Source of the DNA: Crambe crambe
Taxonomy: Eukaryota > Porifera > Demospongiae > Poecilosclerida > Crambeidae
DNA: 64,000 nucleotides
Direction: 5' to 3'
Assembly (NCBI GenBank): GCA_963924555.1
Contig: OZ004588.1
Location: forward strand, 6,731,205 to 6,795,204
Shown here: piece by piece, positions 16,201-26,701 of the stretch
Position numbering within the stretch: the stretch's first letter is position 1
Layout: every line of letters begins with the position of its first letter
Position numbers and translations under genes: made by a program
The notes under the pieces: model-generated
Databases searched by the model: none
What the model saw: only the letters and a program-made list of their open reading frames with translations
What the model was told of the DNA's origin: nothing

Positions 16201-16708
16201 TGCACTTTCCAGCTAAAACACATAAATTGTTGGAATAATAGGGGGGCTATAATTATTGTTTTTTTTTGTAGTCCAATAATGTTTGGACTTGTATCGCTAT
16301 AATAATTATAACACCTTTATATCCAGGTACTCACCCAACGTATCAATTGCTTTCTGTAAGAACATAATTTTGGCTTCCTTGTCCTGTAGGAAGACAACAG
16401 TATACTTTTCGATAGGACTAACACAGTATTCCCGGTCATATATACAGTACCTGTACATTCTTAGCATCTGATTCATCGCTTGAGTATAGTCCATTGAAAA
16501 ATCCTGTACTTTTATTTACCTATGAATTTCAGAAGTGTAAAGGTTTTGGTGTGCATTAAATGGAAAAGAATACCTCCATAATGACATCGTGAAGATATCG
16601 GAAAGGTGGCCTGCTTAGCAGTTTTTCTGTCATTGGAGGCTTTGATATAGCCTTCCCTAGCGTGTCTTTCGTTCGCTGGAAAACGCTGGGATCAATTTGG
16701 GATGCCAT
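8910..16708 (-). CDS. TRAF3IP1: TRAF3-interacting protein 1 / intraflagellar transport protein 54, 15 exons
   Basis: Exons: 16708-16574, 16519-16451, 16383-16335, 13374-13262, 13012-12933, 12782-12107, 11889-11791, 11398-11169, 11039-10983, 10471-10296, 10102-9966, 9889-9812, 9491-9406, 9238-9169, 9002-8910; 715 residues (human about 690). IFT54 is an IFT-B subunit that binds IFT20 and tubulin and links microtubules to TRAF3. The N-terminal calponin-homology-like domain (about 1-122) has [26 protein letters not shown] and [13 protein letters not shown], all family hallmarks. Residues about 123-375 are a Lys/Glu-rich tract of repeated [12 protein letters not shown] units, matching the basic microtubule-binding part but unusually repetitive. 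The C-terminal coiled coil (about 562-715) holds [20 protein letters not shown] and [13 protein letters not shown]. The exon 4 donor (GTCCCA) is weak but the join restores the conserved frame. Intron 3 contains another gene on the opposite strand. Confidence 0.95.
9239..9286. repeat. (GA)n microsatellite at an IFT54 splice acceptor
   Basis: On the coding strand the run reads (TC)n and directly precedes the AG of exon 14, so it serves as the polypyrimidine tract. Confidence 0.9.
10100..10262. repeat. Purine microsatellite (GATA/GAAA/GGAA)n in IFT54 intron 10
   Basis: Runs of GATA, GGAA and GAAA units fill most of the intron next to exon 11. The apparent protein-coding frames through it are artefacts of the repeat. 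Confidence 0.95.
13375..14573. other. IFT54 intron 3, part outside the nested gene
   Basis: No coding region or recognisable element was found in this AT-rich stretch apart from the promoter of the nested gene at its end. Confidence 0.5.
14574..14580 (+). promoter_or_regulatory. TATA box of the nested membrane-protein gene
   Basis: TATAAAA lies 46 bases before the ATG at 14620, so transcription would start only about 15 bases upstream of the start codon. Confidence 0.5.
14620..16142 (+). CDS. Single-pass membrane protein nested inside an IFT54 intron, family unknown
   Basis: Exons 14620-14809, 15170-15310 and 15541-16142 join in frame to 310 residues. A signal peptide (about 1-22; a second Met follows directly) leads to a short Ser/Thr-rich extracellular stretch with an exact repeat [10 protein letters not shown]. 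The exon 2 product holds one membrane span (about 84-105, [20 protein letters not shown]) followed by the stop-transfer RKRR. The remaining 200 residues form a Ser/Pro-rich cytoplasmic tail with tyrosines in SYAILND and SYVNDGL; the latter fits the pYxN pattern bound by Grb2-type SH2 domains. Type I receptor-like topology is what the sequence shows; signalling is inference. It is transcribed against IFT54. I recognise no family and the ectodomain is too short to carry a standard domain. Intron phases are 1 and 1, common for extracellular-domain genes. Confidence 0.75.
16143..16334. other. Gap between nested gene and IFT54 exon 3
   Basis: The stretch is likely the nested gene's 3' untranslated region. 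No clear AATAAA is visible. Confidence 0.4.
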
Positions 16709-16943
16709 CTGCACACCTAGACAGCTAGTTGGGCAGAAAGCACAATAAAAAGCTACATATAATATTTATGAGATAGACTGTGCATTAGATTAGTTTCAGT
16801 AACTTACAAAATGTAGAGCCTTTCAGAGCCTGTTGTATACACAGCTGTATATTACTCCGTTGCCAACAGCAACCTAACAGTTGTCAACGCATGCTCAATA
16901 ATATTAGCTAATACGCCCACGTACGTACGATGGGCCCACAAAG
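16709..16943. promoter_or_regulatory. Shared promoter region of IFT54 (-) and HSPBAP1 (+)
   Basis: The start codons of two divergent genes are 235 bases apart with no other gene between. The stretch contains an X-box and no TATA box on either side, fitting a bidirectional housekeeping promoter. Confidence 0.65.
16859..16873 (+). promoter_or_regulatory. X-box (RFX-family binding site)
   Basis: GTTGCC AAC AGCAAC matches the RFX consensus GTNRCC-N(0-3)-RGYAAC at every position. It lies 151 bases upstream of the IFT54 ATG. RFX factors control ciliary genes in animals through such sites, so the location in front of an IFT-B gene is what the family predicts. Binding itself is inferred. Confidence 0.75.
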
Positions 16944-18676
16944 ATGACGACCATCTCCAAACAGCAACCAAAGGTAGTTCGAAAGATATCCAGCGATATT
17001 CAGATACCCCCTGATGTATTGAAGGTTTTACTAGAGAGCTCGAGCCAGCCTCTAGTCATTTCAGGCCAGCTGGGTCCGTGGTTCGAGTCTAGATCGTGGA
17101 AGGCCAGTGATATCTGTCAAACTTTGTGTTCTGCTCCTCCTACAACTTTCAAGGTCTTCCCAAAGAGAGGAACCCCTGAATATGAAGCTTTCACCGGAGG
17201 AGAAAAGAGGGTTTTGTTCGAGACGGACTGCCTGTATGTGGAGGCATCATTTAGAGATTTCAAGGAATGGTTAATGCAGAGCCCCGATGCAATAGACCAT
17301 AGCCAGAGTGATCAAAATATCGATTTCACATCTCCAAAAAAGAAAACAAAATTCGATGATACTGTCTCAAAAAATGCAGAAAAAACAGAAAATCCCAGCA
17401 CAGATACATCAGCAGTGAACCCTCTACTGACATACCCTGGCTCTCACTATTGGGTGTATGCTGACTACAAGTACATGTGTAATATTTGTAAAGACATTCC
17501 TGATCTCTTGGCTTCAGTGGATTGGGAGGTGTGTGGGTTCAAGGGTCGGAGTGGAAAGGACTCTGTGTTGTGGATAGGATCTGAGGGTGCGTGCACACCG
17601 TGCCATTATGACACTTACGGGTTCAACGTAGTGGCCCAGCTGTCAGGAGAGAAGAAATGGACTCTGTTTAGCCCAGAAGATACTATCAGTATGTATCCTA
17701 CTCGTATTCCTTTTGAAGAGTTGAGTGTCTTCAGTGATGTGAATGTGGTCGATCCAGACTTCGAAAAATACCCACTGCACAAAGATGCTACTCCGTATCA
17801 GGTTTGCAAGTAGAACATAGTGGAAACGCCAATAAGGGACAAACCTCTCATATACACACTATATAAAAAAACTCCCTCTTTTGGAATGTCCATTCCCCTG
17901 CAAAAGGGAAACATTCTTGGTATACAAAGCACTAAAACACAATGGGTTGGTGCAGGTGGTGTTACATGAAGGAGATATCTTGGTAGTTCCCAGACACTGG
18001 TGGCACTATGTTGAGAGCGTGGGACCACACCCCTCTGTCAGTATCAACACGTGGATAGAACTGGTTAGTAAAAATTATCTTAACAGCAATCAATGAAGGG
18101 GGAAAGTAATTTGGAATTAATGATTCATGCAGCCATCAGATTCATTTGAAAAGATCAAAGAAGCTCTAGTTAGAACATTAGTAAGTTTTGCTATTAAATT
18201 TTACCATTTTGAAGCAGTGATTCTATTAGTCATTATTGTAGGTGTCTGCATTCATAACAGATACATCAGAATCAAACACAGATCTGCTCAACCCAAATGA
18301 GGTACTCTAATTATTGGTGGGGTAAAAATTTTGTGGATTTTTCAATTATGCTTCACACTTCAAAACCACCAAAATTTCTCACTCACTATAATAATACTAG
18401 TGTTCAGGCTACACTCATTCAGTGTCTCCTTGCTTTGCTTTTTAGGAATTGTTTTCCAATGAAGATAACATAGACTTCTTGTCCCTTGCTCTCAATCAGT
18501 ACAAGACTTCCTTGAGGTCAAATTCGACAGAGCTAGAGGGCTCCAACCCTGAAGAGCAGAACCAAACCAGTAAACTTGACATTGGACGTTTCCTCAAAGT
18601 CCTTACAAGCAAGAATGTGATAGAAACCATGACCAACGAGCTGTGTAAATCACTTGATTCACCTCCCAATCCATAA
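16944..18676 (+). CDS. HSPBAP1: HSPB1-associated protein 1, JmjC-domain oxygenase, 5 exons
   Basis: Exons 16944-17801, 17956-18063, 18133-18180, 18242-18301 and 18446-18676 give 434 residues, close to the vertebrate length. The protein belongs to the JmjC (cupin) Fe(II)/2-oxoglutarate oxygenases; HSPBAP1 was named for binding the small heat-shock protein HSPB1, and its substrate is not established. Visible iron ligands are His-221 and Asp-223 in CHYDTYGFN, and His-303 in PRHWWHYV. The conserved lead-in QPLVISGQLGPW marks the domain start, and GEKKWTLFSPE follows the HxD motif as in the family. An insertion of Ser/Lys-rich sequence separates the N-terminal part (about 120-155). The C-terminal 130 residues, on three small exons, are weakly conserved. 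The gene is divergent from IFT54 and convergent with EPC. Confidence 0.9.
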
Positions 18677-19227
18677 CCCTCACCTTACTGTCATCTAGAT
18701 TATAATCACCCCCCCCCCCCTCCCTTAATAGTTCGATTATTATTGAGTGTTCAATAAATATCAGAAGTCATGTGTCATTAAGAATCTATTATATAATGCA
18801 AGACAACACAAAACCAGTCACACATGAGAGAGCCACATCAAAACCATAGGACTTACAAAATCAAAGAACAGAGGAGAGAATATTACACTGAGAAAAGACG
18901 AAGTGATCTTGATAAGAGAGAAAAGTGCAGGATTTTTATTGCCAATAACAGCAGGACAGTTGATCATAGAGTGAAAGAAAGTGAGAAAAAGAGAGAGATT
19001 TAGAAAAGTACACCAATAAATGCACCCCCAAGTGTGGATGCGATATCAACTTTTCCCTAATGCACACTGGATGAAAAAGAAGCTTGAGACATTCTAAATT
19101 TCAGACAGAGAGATTGTCCGTAGAGGAGGACGTTGTGAAGAAATGGAGTAGTTAATCACCAGTATGCTAGTATAGGCTTGAGCTGGGTATATTATAAATA
19201 CACTGGGGTATATATCGGATGTGGTAA
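18677..19227. other. Convergent 3' region between HSPBAP1 and EPC
   Basis: No gene. AATAAA at 18753-18758 on the plus strand, 77 bases past the stop, is a good HSPBAP1 polyadenylation signal. The rest is likely the EPC 3' untranslated region. Confidence 0.6.
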
Positions 19228-22200
19228 CTAGGTCACTTCTGAGGAGTTCTTGAGGGTTTGTGGAACGAGAGATTTTGCAGCAGTCTCCAGCAAACTGTTA
19301 TGATTTACAACGGTTCTGCAAAATAAGAAAAAAAAAGAAGCTGTAATTAATCATGGGCCTTACCAACCGACCAACCAACCAATCATAATTGATGATGTAT
19401 TACTCTATAGGCGGCACGCGCGGCCGTCCAAGTCATCCCTACATAGAGAGTGCTACCGCACTCTCTGATAGGTCTAAATAAAGCACACCTGAGTATAGAA
19501 TGTTTTGTGTACAGATTTAATGCAGCTGCTTGGTATGGGAAAATGGGGTGGGGTATTATTTTTATGAATATGATCCATTGACCAAACAATGACCCTCTAC
19601 CTAAAATAAAGTCCCCACCCCCACTATCACTCACCCAGCCAGTGCTTGCTTCAATCCCCTTTCAGTATTCTCTGACATTCTCTTCGTAGCAGTAAAAAGC
19701 TCCTGGTAATTCGTACCATTAGTCCCAGTTGGAGTGTTAGGATGCCGTGCAACACTAGCTGGCCCCTGACCAGTCACATGACTCACCAAACCATCAGATA
19801 TTGAGTTATTTCTCTTCACGTCTGCTCCTTGAGTCACTGCATTTTCCTGCATAGCCACTGGAGGAGGGGTAGAAATGGAGCCAGCAACTGGCGATTGAAG
19901 TTCTGTTAGTTTTGTCGTGTTAAAACCAGTCACTGCATTCCCGAAACTTCCTAATCCAGCCAGTTTTAGATTCGGCACATCTGTAGAATTGAGAATAGTG
20001 GGGGTACTAGAAGCACTTCTACTGCTGGACGATGAGCTACGCACTGATATTCCACCCAGAGGCGGTAAAATGTCCGAGTTGGGTACACTTTCTTCTTTCT
20101 TTATCGATTTGGTGACAAACTGCGACGTGATGAGAAGTGCTGATTCTAACGTTGCAGCAGTAGTCGCAAACTCACTCTTCTTGGTCTTTTTAGACTGAGG
20201 TATTTTATCCTTCCTAGAACGAACATTCAAAGATAAGATTCCATTTGAAGGACCACTTCTTGACCAAACATCAACTTCTTTTGGTTTCTCAGTTTTTTTA
20301 ACATTACTGTCACCCGATGTCCCGCTTTTCTTTACTTGAGGCAAAGATGAACCTAACACTTCCGATGATTTAACACCTGATGATACACTTGATGTGTCGT
20401 TGCTACTTTCATTACTATTTCCTGCTGCAACTTTCTGCTGTTTTTGTGCCGTCCCACTACCAGAGTCCAAAGGTGATTGAGCAGTACCATTAGTCTCCAC
20501 TTTTGTCTGTTGCTGCACAGTTTCTTTACTGGACAGAGCAGGCTTGTTCCCTTCCACTTCTCCCTCTGATAACTTATTCTCAGCATTTGAAGATGAATTT
20601 TGAGCTTTAACACCATTTGACGGAGAACCACTTTCTTGAACTGGTCTGTGATTAGACCCTTCAACAAGAGGGTTTTCCTCCTGAGGGACAACTGGTGGTT
20701 TCAGCCCAGTATTACCATGACCAACCAGTTTATGATTCCGCTGTTGATGACTCAACGCTTTTTCAGTTTCTTTCTTCTTGTTTCCACCCGACTGCCAAGA
20801 AGCTGGTGCATTGGTAAGGACAATGGTTTTACTGTCTGTTACTGACAGAGACGATCGACTCATATCTTTCGAACTTGAATCCTCTTGACTTGGTACCTGT
20901 TGAGTAGATTTATTGGTATTAGGTCTTGCAGGGATTCCACCATACGATAAATTAGGACTAGGGAGAGCTGGAGAGTGATTATTGCTGCTATTGTCACCAA
21001 TATTACTAGCTTCAGTTGCCGCCCATCTTTGCCAACTTCTTTCATTCCACATTCCCATTCCGAGACTAGGATGATTCCAGTTCCAAGAATCGGAATCGTA
21101 CATTCTATTACTCGACGATTTCTCCCAGTATGAATTTGGAGGGTCATCTAATTCAGTGTCAGAACTCGACGGTCTGAGAGTGAAATGGGAAGTGGGTAAA
21201 CTCGAAAAGGTCATCATTTCTTCACGGTAATCCGAAAAAGATGGTAAACGTCTCAATGAGAAATTCTCTGTTCCAAAAGCACCCTCTGGGTGGTATTCTG
21301 GGGTCTGAGCATGCTCAATTGAACCGGGGAAGGGGTGTGGTTGGACAATGAAAGGAAGAGAGGGTAGCTCAAACTTCGAAGTAGGAGAAGGGGTCTTATC
21401 AACAAAATGTAAACTGCAAAAGAATCAAAGTTTCTAGAATGAATGACTGTTCTACACAGAGAGATATATATACACTATTCACGATAATTGTAAGAGTACA
21501 CTTATAGAATTCTCCTTAAAGCATAATTCTACCTCTTTGTAGTATACGTGTACACATAATACTCTTACCTTCTTTTAGGGGGTGTATTATGCTTGACTTC
21601 ATTCTTTTTTCTTCCAATTCTCTCCCCTTCAGCACTCCCTCCCCCCACAGCAGCAGCAGCAGCAACTCTACCACCTTGCTGATTCTGCAAAATTCTACTC
21701 GTTGATGGCAGCTGGACAGATTGAGATCGTAACAAAAGTTCAGTTGACTTCTCCCCAGTCGTGACCGGAGTGCACATAATCTCACTCTGCTGTCTCAGCA
21801 GACTGGATGGAGTGTTAGCAGTAGTGCTAGTATGGGGGCAATTGAGAGGGGTGCCATTTACAAGGGGGGTGGAGTCAGTGGGAGGAACCGGAGAGGAAGT
21901 AGCGGATTGCTCTGTTATATCCATTTCATTCGAATCTGTAATCATGGCATCTTCGTCATTCGAATCATGAAAACATCTGTCAACTATCACTCTGGAACAG
22001 AAATAAACATTTCCAGTTAATGTATGTATGTATGTATGTATGTATGCATGTATGCATGCATGGGTTCTCACCTTCCACCTCTTCCTACCCTCCTCCGACC
22101 CAAGCCAACAAATTGTCTAGACATCGTCAGTCGAGAATAACGTAACTTCTTCGGTCTTGGCATTCTGACTCTAGTGGTGAAGCTCCCATATTCTGTCTCT

Positions 22201-23117
22201 CCATCACTCCCACCTGCGTCTACACCCACTCCATTACTAAGGGGAGACTCCTGCTCGTCATTCCAAGGCCAGTCTACGAACCTTTCATGAGACTAGAGGA
22301 AGTCAAAAATTAAAATTGTATTTTCAGAGTACTATTAAGTACTATACTCACAAAATGATATTTGACATGTGGTTTTCTCTTGAAGGTGAATTTTCCATCT
22401 ATGTACTCGTCGTCATGAAGCTTATCCGAAGAGAGGTCTCTTGAGGGGTCAAGGTTCATCTTGTCTGGAGTAGAGGGTACAGGAGGAAGGGGGGACTCGG
22501 TGGAATTCTGAAGGGGATATGAATACAAAAGTCACTCTGAGTTGAAAAGTGAAAGCTAGTTAAATATAAATGTCTGCTCAAATTTCTGTTACTGAAGGTC
22601 CAGTGGACCACCTACGAATATGAACCCAACAGCCTGAATAGATCCAGACTTATTAGGACATCTGTGCACACATAATTACACAGGTTTCATTGCAACATCA
22701 TACAAGATCATATTTCAATTACTAATGTAATAGACCAGTAATAATAATTAGTATATCACTCAATAATATCCTCACTTACATTCAAGTAGTAATACTTCTT
22801 CTTTCGTTTCCTTTTCAATCTACACACGGAGTAAAATATATATCCACCAGGACTGAAATTATAATTTATACGACTCACCCTGAAGACACTAAAACTTCAT
22901 GTCTTCCCACTTGATGGATGTCGTAATCATCTCCACCCTCCACCTGTGTTGCATGCATGATATCAAAAGGAAGCTAAAAGCCACTGAATTCCATCTATTC
23001 ATATTGACGAATTAAAATTTCACTGGGTTGGCATTGTAGGCTCAGTAAGTGCAATCTCTCTCTGCTATTCTCGATTGACAGCATACATGCACCAGCACAG
23101 GCCAGCTATCCCACAAA

Positions 23118-23158
<41 letters not shown>

Positions 23159-24897
23159 CAAGCCAGCACTAATACATATACACTGGCACAAATCGAGAGT
23201 TTTGCAGATTCTGCTCTCATTTCAGCAGGAAATCTGGACCCCTGCACTACTCATCATTGCCTTTATGTGTCCACAATTATTTGGTTCACTTCATCAAGCA
23301 ATGAAAAGTCATAAAACACACCTTGATGTAGCCTCCATCCCAGGCCGATTCACTGACATTTGAGTTTTGACGGCTAGTAGCAGATCGAGTGGCAACTGGG
23401 CACAAGGATGTCATAATACTTCCACTCCAGTCTTCCAAAAGATACCTATCAAGGATAATGAAGTGGAATCAATTAGAAGTGTTGGGCTCTATTTAGAATA
23501 AGTGGGCTCTAATTAGAGTAGAGCGGGTGTGATTTCTGAAATTACCTATTCTTAAAGATATCCATGTGGACTTGAGCTAGTTCGTGCTTCTTCGCTTCTC
23601 TCTCCTTGATCAGGCCAGACAAAGTGCTAAAAATATGAAACAATTAAAAGTCGATCTACTTGTTATAGATAACTTACAAAGCTTTGTCTAAATCTCGCTT
23701 CAACTTCTGCATCTGCATGTAAGCTGTCTCATCATTCTTACGATTCTGCAAACAGAATATAATCATAGAGCATATCCAACTAACTGATAATCAATCCCAC
23801 TGTGAAAGTTACCTTTCTGGTCTGCATCTTCTCTGTTCTCTTACGGAAGGCAAGATAGGGGTTGCTACCACTGGAACTTCCATCGCGACGCTCTTGTTTC
23901 ACCACAGGTATTAGAGACCGACCCTGCACACACAAATACAATATTAAACTGGCCAGTGTTGTAGACCTTCAATTGTTCAACAAAATAGCAAAGTACAGTG
24001 TCCTTATAAAGTGCAATTTTTATTGCAATTACTAGTCATGCATGACTGTACAAATGATTACTGTTGTTGTTGCTGTTGTCGTTGTTATTGTTTATTCAAG
24101 TAACTTACTAGTCTGAGTCTTTTAGCCAGCCAGTAGTCATAGACAGCCAATACAAGATCTTCGTCATCCTTGAGCAAGGCCTGAGCTTCCCTCTCTGAGA
24201 GAACGGTGTTGCCACTCCCCTTTTCCAACTTGTCCATCATGCGCTCAAAGTGGAGGGGAGACAGTGGCTGCAAAAAAATTTAATGTCACATGACTTGGCA
24301 TCCATGCATTGCATGCATGTCACAGGTCCTATGTCTTCTGATATCTTCACAGGCTTGCGTTTCACATAATACAGTCCCACACCTTCACATGCATGTGTTT
24401 CACATAATGTCTAGCAATGGTTTCTATATGTAGACTGCGTGGTTTCACCTTACTAGCACAGTCATCCCTCCTCCCTACCAATTAATTTCATCTCTAGGTT
24501 TCTAGTAAGGAATCTATTGCTTAATGTTGCATGGTTGGAGGGGCTTCCCTGCTCAAAATAGCTGAGCAGTGCAACACACTAGGCCACAAAAAATAAATAT
24601 CAATCCACTTGGGATTTCCCCACTGAATGTGACGTGCATCTCAGTACTTCAGGTACATATGTATTTGTATATGCTCCTAATTCAATACATGTCAGAGTAA
24701 GACTTGCAACTCAACAAGAGCCCTTTCCAAAGTGATAAAGCTTTGATATTATTGGAACCAATGGCATGTACGCATATCTGAAGGCTTGTTGTTTACTTTC
24801 TCATCAGTTTGTAAACTGAGCCATTCCTCATCTTCAGTATCCAAATCATAGTCAGGAACTTCTTCATCCAGAGTAAGACCTGAAAATAATAATAATA

Positions 24898-24942
<45 letters not shown>

Positions 24943-26333
24943 GTATAATACCAATACCTAATAAGGGTGCGTAGTTTGTATACCAATTCCTAAAGGAATG
25001 GTTCAGAAAAGAATTCTATATACCACTGGGCTTTGTGATAACAAGATAAGTTTGGCATCTTATGTACTGCGACAAGTTGTCAAATTTTAACAATGACAAG
25101 CATAGATCTGTACCAAATCTTGCAATCGTACTGGATTCTTTATTTTCAGCTCTACATGAGTCCTGACCTGGTTGTCGGATGTACTGCATAGGGGGTCTGT
25201 CAGCTGTCGCTGTGACCTCGCGGTAGTAAGGTACAGTTATGGCATTCTCTGGAGTGGGGATGATGACACGCTTGCTGGTGCAGTTGTTCTGCTGAGCAAT
25301 GATCACATCTTGCAAATGCCGCTCCTAAAAAATAATTAAAATAAAAAGATTGTTGGAAGGGGGAGGGGGGATTATGCTGAACAAAAAAGGTGTTGTGCTC
25401 TTATCCTCCCTCCGCAAGTCATCACACATAGGTCAATATCACTAAACCAGTATGGGCACCAACAAGGAAGGAGATTTACCAAGAGCCACAGTGGTTGGTT
25501 AGATTGACCACTTTTTCTGCTTGTTACTGCTACCAACAAAACTTGGAAATAATTATCCATGCATCTAGAGAGATGGTGATGATTATCACTTGGATTCTGT
25601 TCCCACCCCTCCCAAATGACACTGAAGAAAGTGCTAGTCCAACCATTTCCCAAGTATACAATGCAGCACGATAAGGATAAATACAATCCATGTCCTAGAG
25701 TTAAACATTACTACCGTAGGTAGAAAGAATTATTCTACTTACTACTGCTATTACAAGATTGTACTTATTCTCCATGCTACATTTAAAAAGATTGTTATGG
25801 AAAATCTATGCATACAGTAACTCATTTGCTAATTTCACAATCTGACCAAAGTAGGGGGAGGATTTCTTATAAAAACCTCCAAATCAGCATGCATCTGTAT
25901 GAATATTAACTATATAGGGCGTGGTCAAATCACGTGGTCACATACCTAACAACAAGGTGGGAAAGAAGAAAGCTGCCTAAAGCTGGTCATTAATGCACTC
26001 TTTAACTCTTTAGATGGGTTATATACAGTCTCTATATGCATAGCTATCCCTTCCTGGCTTTAAAATGCAAAAGCGCTCACTAAGAGCGAGAAAAATGGAC
26101 AAAAACTCTAAAAATTTACATCCGCCATTTTAAAAATGGCGCCTGAAAAAAGGGCGGCCTTTTGGAAAAGACGAACATACCGTCTCTTCCTCCTTCTCCA
26201 TACCAGTGGGCATTTGCGGCACTGTCCGGTTGATGGTGTTGTATTCGGATAGGTCCGGCAAATCCACGGCATGGTAGATAGGCAGAGGTTTGGTGGCATC
26301 AAGAGCCCTGGCTCTGAACGACAGTTTACTCAT
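19228..26333 (-). CDS. EPC1: Enhancer of polycomb homologue (NuA4/TIP60 complex subunit), 15 exons
   Basis: Exons: 26333-26181, 25324-25168, 24879-24797, 24267-24109, 23923-23813, 23745-23678, 23626-23546, 23445-23322, 22943-22879, 22819-22780, 22507-22352, 22292-22072, 21991-21569, 21413-19635, 19315-19228; 1235 residues, against roughly 810-840 in vertebrates. EPC scaffolds the NuA4/TIP60 histone acetyltransferase, holding the catalytic core to nucleosomes. The EPcA domain begins at Met-1 (SKLSFRARALDATKPLPIY, NRTVPQMPTGMEKEEE), continues with LDEEVPDYDLDTEDEEWL and PLSPLHFERMMDKLEKG, and includes YLAFRKRTEKMQTRKNRKND. RRRVGRGGR (exon 12) and the C-terminal end EVT match vertebrate EPC1/2. 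The extra length lies in exons 13-14, a Ser/Thr/Asn-rich disordered region of about 730 residues. Vertebrate EPC1 and EPC2 arose by duplication, so this single gene is equally related to both; the symbol is approximate. Confidence 0.95.
22020..22061. repeat. (TGTA/TGCA)n microsatellite in EPC intron 12
   Basis: Tandem TGTA units grade into TGCA over about 42 bases close to the exon 12 donor site. Confidence 0.9.
23118..23158. repeat. (CA)n microsatellite in EPC intron 8
   Basis: About 20 uninterrupted CA units. The small frames crossing it are not genes. Confidence 0.95.
24884..24945. repeat. (AAT)n microsatellite in EPC intron 2
   Basis: About 20 AAT units with two interruptions, immediately upstream of the exon 3 acceptor on the coding strand. 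Confidence 0.95.
26122..26144. promoter_or_regulatory. Palindromic YY1-like site pair at the start of EPC intron 1
   Basis: CGCCATTTT and AAAAATGGCG form a near-perfect palindrome about 40 bases downstream of exon 1. Each arm matches the YY1 core AANATGGCG. Downstream YY1 sites are common in vertebrate housekeeping promoters; use here is inference. Confidence 0.35.
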
Positions 26334-26701
26334 GGCCGCCCAAAAGCCGCCTCTAAGTTGGCCTAAAAAAGGCCTTCGAAAGTGCCTTTAAACGGCGATA
26401 TGGCTATATTATTGCATACGAATAGAGAGAGCAGACATTCCTAATTACAATGACCGAGTCGAAACGGCCATAGATGCATCCTCTGGGAGTATGTAAGCAT
26501 TCTTTCTCACGTACTCTCCCTCTTCGGCACGCGGAGATCCTGTCGCCATTTGCAACATCCTAAATGCAATGACTACCCCCAAAGGCGGAAGTGTGGGTTA
26601 ATCATTCCTGGATATTTCCGCCTTATTCCGTAATCTAAGTCAATTACAATCTAATACAACAGCATCAAAATGAAGATAAATCATTATTGTGAAGGGGAGA
26701 A
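26334..26701. promoter_or_regulatory. EPC promoter interval behind the MBD gene
   Basis: Only 368 bases separate the end of the MBD5/6-type gene from the EPC start codon on the same strand. No ORF or TATA box is apparent. The stretch must hold the EPC promoter and the upstream gene's 3' end. Confidence 0.5.
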
